A DNA stretch of 64,000 nucleotides from Methanocatella intestini (GTDB lineage: Archaea; Methanobacteriota; Methanobacteria; Methanobacteriales; Methanobacteriaceae): the NCBI RefSeq assembly GCF_002252585.1, contig NZ_NQLD01000006.1; one strand, written 5' to 3'. Both the position numbers and the translations under genes were made by a program. The notes below the pieces were generated by a model. The model was given only the letters and a program-made list of their open reading frames with translations. It ran no database searches and was not told the DNA's origin. Positions 62,660 to 64,000 of the stretch are shown piece by piece (positions within the stretch are counted from its first letter, which is position 1; each line of letters opens with the position of its first letter).

Positions 62660-63499
62660 TTATTGTCTCAATTTACTTTCAATTATTTCAGCATTAACAT
62701 TGCACTTTTCCAATATAATATTCGAAATACTTTTATCTAACATACTAGGTTTAAATGAAACCTTAATGTTTGCATAAGGATCAGAAATTAGTCTAGTATT
62801 AACAACACCTTCGGCTTCTTGAAGAGCTTCTAATGCACATTCAACATTAGCTTCAACTCTTATTTTAACTACTGCATAACCCCAATTAGTCATTTTAGTA
62901 GCCAATTCAATTTTATCCATTTCATTTTCAACTAAACCTTGAATATAAGTATGAATCGGTAACATAATAATAGCTACAAGCAAACCTACAATAGTTGTTG
63001 TTAAAGCTATATAAATACCTTCTGCCATAGCTGCAGAATTAGGATTAACTCCTAATGCTTTAAAGGTCATCCAGATACCAATTACAGTACCGATCAAACC
63101 TAAAAATGGAGCCAATTCAATAATTGTTTTAATTGAATTTAATCCTTTAGTCATTTTACTTACTTCAACAATGAAAATTTGTTCCATACTTTCTTCAACT
63201 TCAATTTTGTTTTTATAACCGATTTTTAAAGTTTCAGAAATAATTTTAGAAATAGGATTTTTAAAAGAATTAATTTGTTTTAATGCTTCAACTGCTCCTC
63301 CTCTTTCCATAGAAGCAGAAACAATACCTAAAATTTCAGTTGTATCTACCTTACTAATTTTCTTAAGATACACAATTTTTCTTAATGAAACAAGAAGACC
63401 ATAAATACCAATAAAAAGAATTATATAAGTAATAATTCCCCCCTGAGTAAGTATCTCCATGATATTTTCGAAAAATTGAGTCAGATATTCAACTATCAT
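62660..63499 (-). CDS. MotA/TolQ/ExbB proton-channel family protein with ferredoxin-like C-terminal domain
   Basis: This 279-residue membrane protein has three hydrophobic segments. The channel region includes IIELAPFLGLIGTVIGIWMTFKAL and GIYIALTTTIVGLLVAIIMLPI, the ExbB signature. The C-terminal ~70 residues (from AVVKIRVEA to NAEIIES) show a beta-alpha-beta-beta-alpha-beta order like HMA/ACT folds, without the CxxC metal motif. The longest frame starts at TTG 63511, which is part of GAGGAT; the real start is ATG 63499. The gene pairs with exbD. Confidence 0.88.
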   Translation of the reverse strand: MIVEYLTQFFENIMEILTQGGIITYIILFIGIYGLLVSLRKIVYLKKISKVDTTEILGIVSASMERGGAVEALKQINSFKNPISKIISETLKIGYKNKIEVEESMEQIFIVEVSKMTKGLNSIKTIIELAPFLGLIGTVIGIWMTFKALGVNPNSAAMAEGIYIALTTTIVGLLVAIIMLPIHTYIQGLVENEMDKIELATKMTNWGYAVVKIRVEANVECALEALQEAEGVVNTRLISDPYANIKVSFKPSMLDKSISNIILEKCNVNAEIIESKLRQ

Positions 63500-63572
63500 T
63501 TTTATCCTCAATATAATATTTTTATAAAAATAATTTATTTAACCATATACTTAATAGTTTTTAAAAAAATAG

Positions 63573-64000
63573 CTATTGAGAATTTTTCATTTTCTCAACA
63601 GTTGCCCATGATTTCCTAACAAAATCAGGCATTTCATCATATGTAAAATTAGTTAAAAATTTTTTAGTGGTGGGATCAGAAGGATAGCCCGAACCAATTC
63701 CACCTATTTTAATATAATCTTTATTGATTTCATTTATATGTGAATCCCTTTCTTGTTTAGCTATGATAGAAGCAGCACTAACTTCAATATAATTATCATC
63801 CGCTTTATGTTCAGCTACAACATTCACTCCGGTGTCATTTGCAAGCTTGTTTTGAAAACGTTCTGCTTTAATATCAACTGCATCAACAATAGCTTTTTCA
63901 GGATTTAAATTAGAAAGAATTTTCTCCATCCCAATTCTTTCAATTTCATTAAGATTAATTCCCTCTGCCCTCATATTATCAATGTCTTGAGCAGAAATTA
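63573..64000 (-). CDS. rnhB: Ribonuclease HII (partial, N-terminus beyond right edge)
   Basis: This is the last ~142 residues of an archaeal RNase HII (about 210 in full). The open frame runs to the window edge, and the ATG at 63974 is internal, since the upstream codons continue ISAQDIDN, matching the family. Seen are VDAVDIKAERFQ with a catalytic Asp, EHKADDNYIEVSAASIIAKQERD with the second catalytic Asp region, and GSGYPSDPTTKKFL. The enzyme removes ribonucleotides from DNA and RNA primers. Location alongside exbBD shows no clear functional link. Confidence 0.94.
   Translation of the reverse strand, partial: ISAQDIDNMRAEGINLNEIERIGMEKILSNLNPEKAIVDAVDIKAERFQNKLANDTGVNVVAEHKADDNYIEVSAASIIAKQERDSHINEINKDYIKIGGIGSGYPSDPTTKKFLTNFTYDEMPDFVRKSWATVEKMKNSQ

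Overview
The window is archaeal and comes from a methanogen of the order Methanobacteriales, most likely a Methanobrevibacter close to M. smithii. The evidence is the low-GC DNA, TATA/BRE promoters, split RNA polymerase genes rpoB'' and rpoB', archaeal-only enzymes (CofD, CofE, PurO, GTP cyclohydrolase III, Taw1, aTrm56, topoisomerase VI, DGGGP synthase), the methanogen-specific AtwA and methanogenesis marker 9, and an adhesin-like surface protein with Ig-like repeats. No insertion sequence, prophage, CRISPR array or rRNA gene is visible. Gene density is high. The longest gene-free stretches are 43014-43454 and 29897-30221.

Layout. 1-4400: rpoB' (cut by the left edge), rpoB'' and rpoH, then five tRNA genes (Lys, Asp, Tyr, Pro, Thr), all on the minus strand. 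4.5-8.0 kb: thiM-thiE facing tpiA-pgk. 8.1-9.2 kb: two small surface-protein genes. 9.3-16.2 kb: taw1, then a partial reductive TCA block (korDABC-sucC-isf, fumarase beta) and an FKBP. 16.4-22.7 kb: DUF763, aTrm56, cobS, cobZ-like, larC-queC-HD. 22.8-28.3 kb: pycB, inositol-phosphate synthase, DGGGP synthase, GT-C glycosyltransferase. 28.4-31.9 kb: a zinc-ribbon/NERD membrane protein and a NeuA-SpsG fusion. 32-37 kb: hypD, phosphoglycolate phosphatase, TldE/PmbA-like, GyrI-like, moeA. 37.1-43 kb: the archaeal information-processing cluster eIF1A-rio1-KH-top6B-top6A, with a DMT transporter inserted on the opposite strand. 43.4-45.8 kb: an adhesin-like protein with a metallopeptidase-like C-terminal domain, and a Ser-rich membrane-anchored protein. 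45.8-48.3 kb: csoR-copA-copZ metal homeostasis genes with two matching CsoR-type operators. 48.4-53.8 kb: GAPDH, Nfo-like protein, metallophosphoesterase, hydroxyacyl-CoA dehydrogenase, AAA ATPase. 53.8-64 kb: an all-minus-strand block of hemA, MET8-like gene, methanogenesis marker 9, a small unknown gene, atwA, a NifR3-like TIM barrel, GTP cyclohydrolase III, cofD, cofE, purO, exbD, exbB, and rnhB cut by the right edge.

How the genes work together. The 53.8-62.2 kb block looks like a neighbourhood for methyl-coenzyme M reductase and its cofactors. HemA and the MET8-like protein make the tetrapyrrole precursor shared by F430, cobamide and siroheme. AtwA drives reductive activation of MCR. Marker 9 and its split TIM-barrel partner flank atwA. 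CofD and CofE build F420. The kor, suc, fum and pyc genes are single pieces of an incomplete reductive TCA pathway whose partner subunits lie outside the window. Many genes show a strong Shine-Dalgarno sequence (GGAGG or GGTGA). A few (thiM, the Asp/Tyr-rich gene, the DUF763 gene) start about where transcription should begin, so they may be leaderless. Several start codons were moved from the longest reading frame to the one with a correctly spaced Shine-Dalgarno sequence. One gene appears to use ATT.
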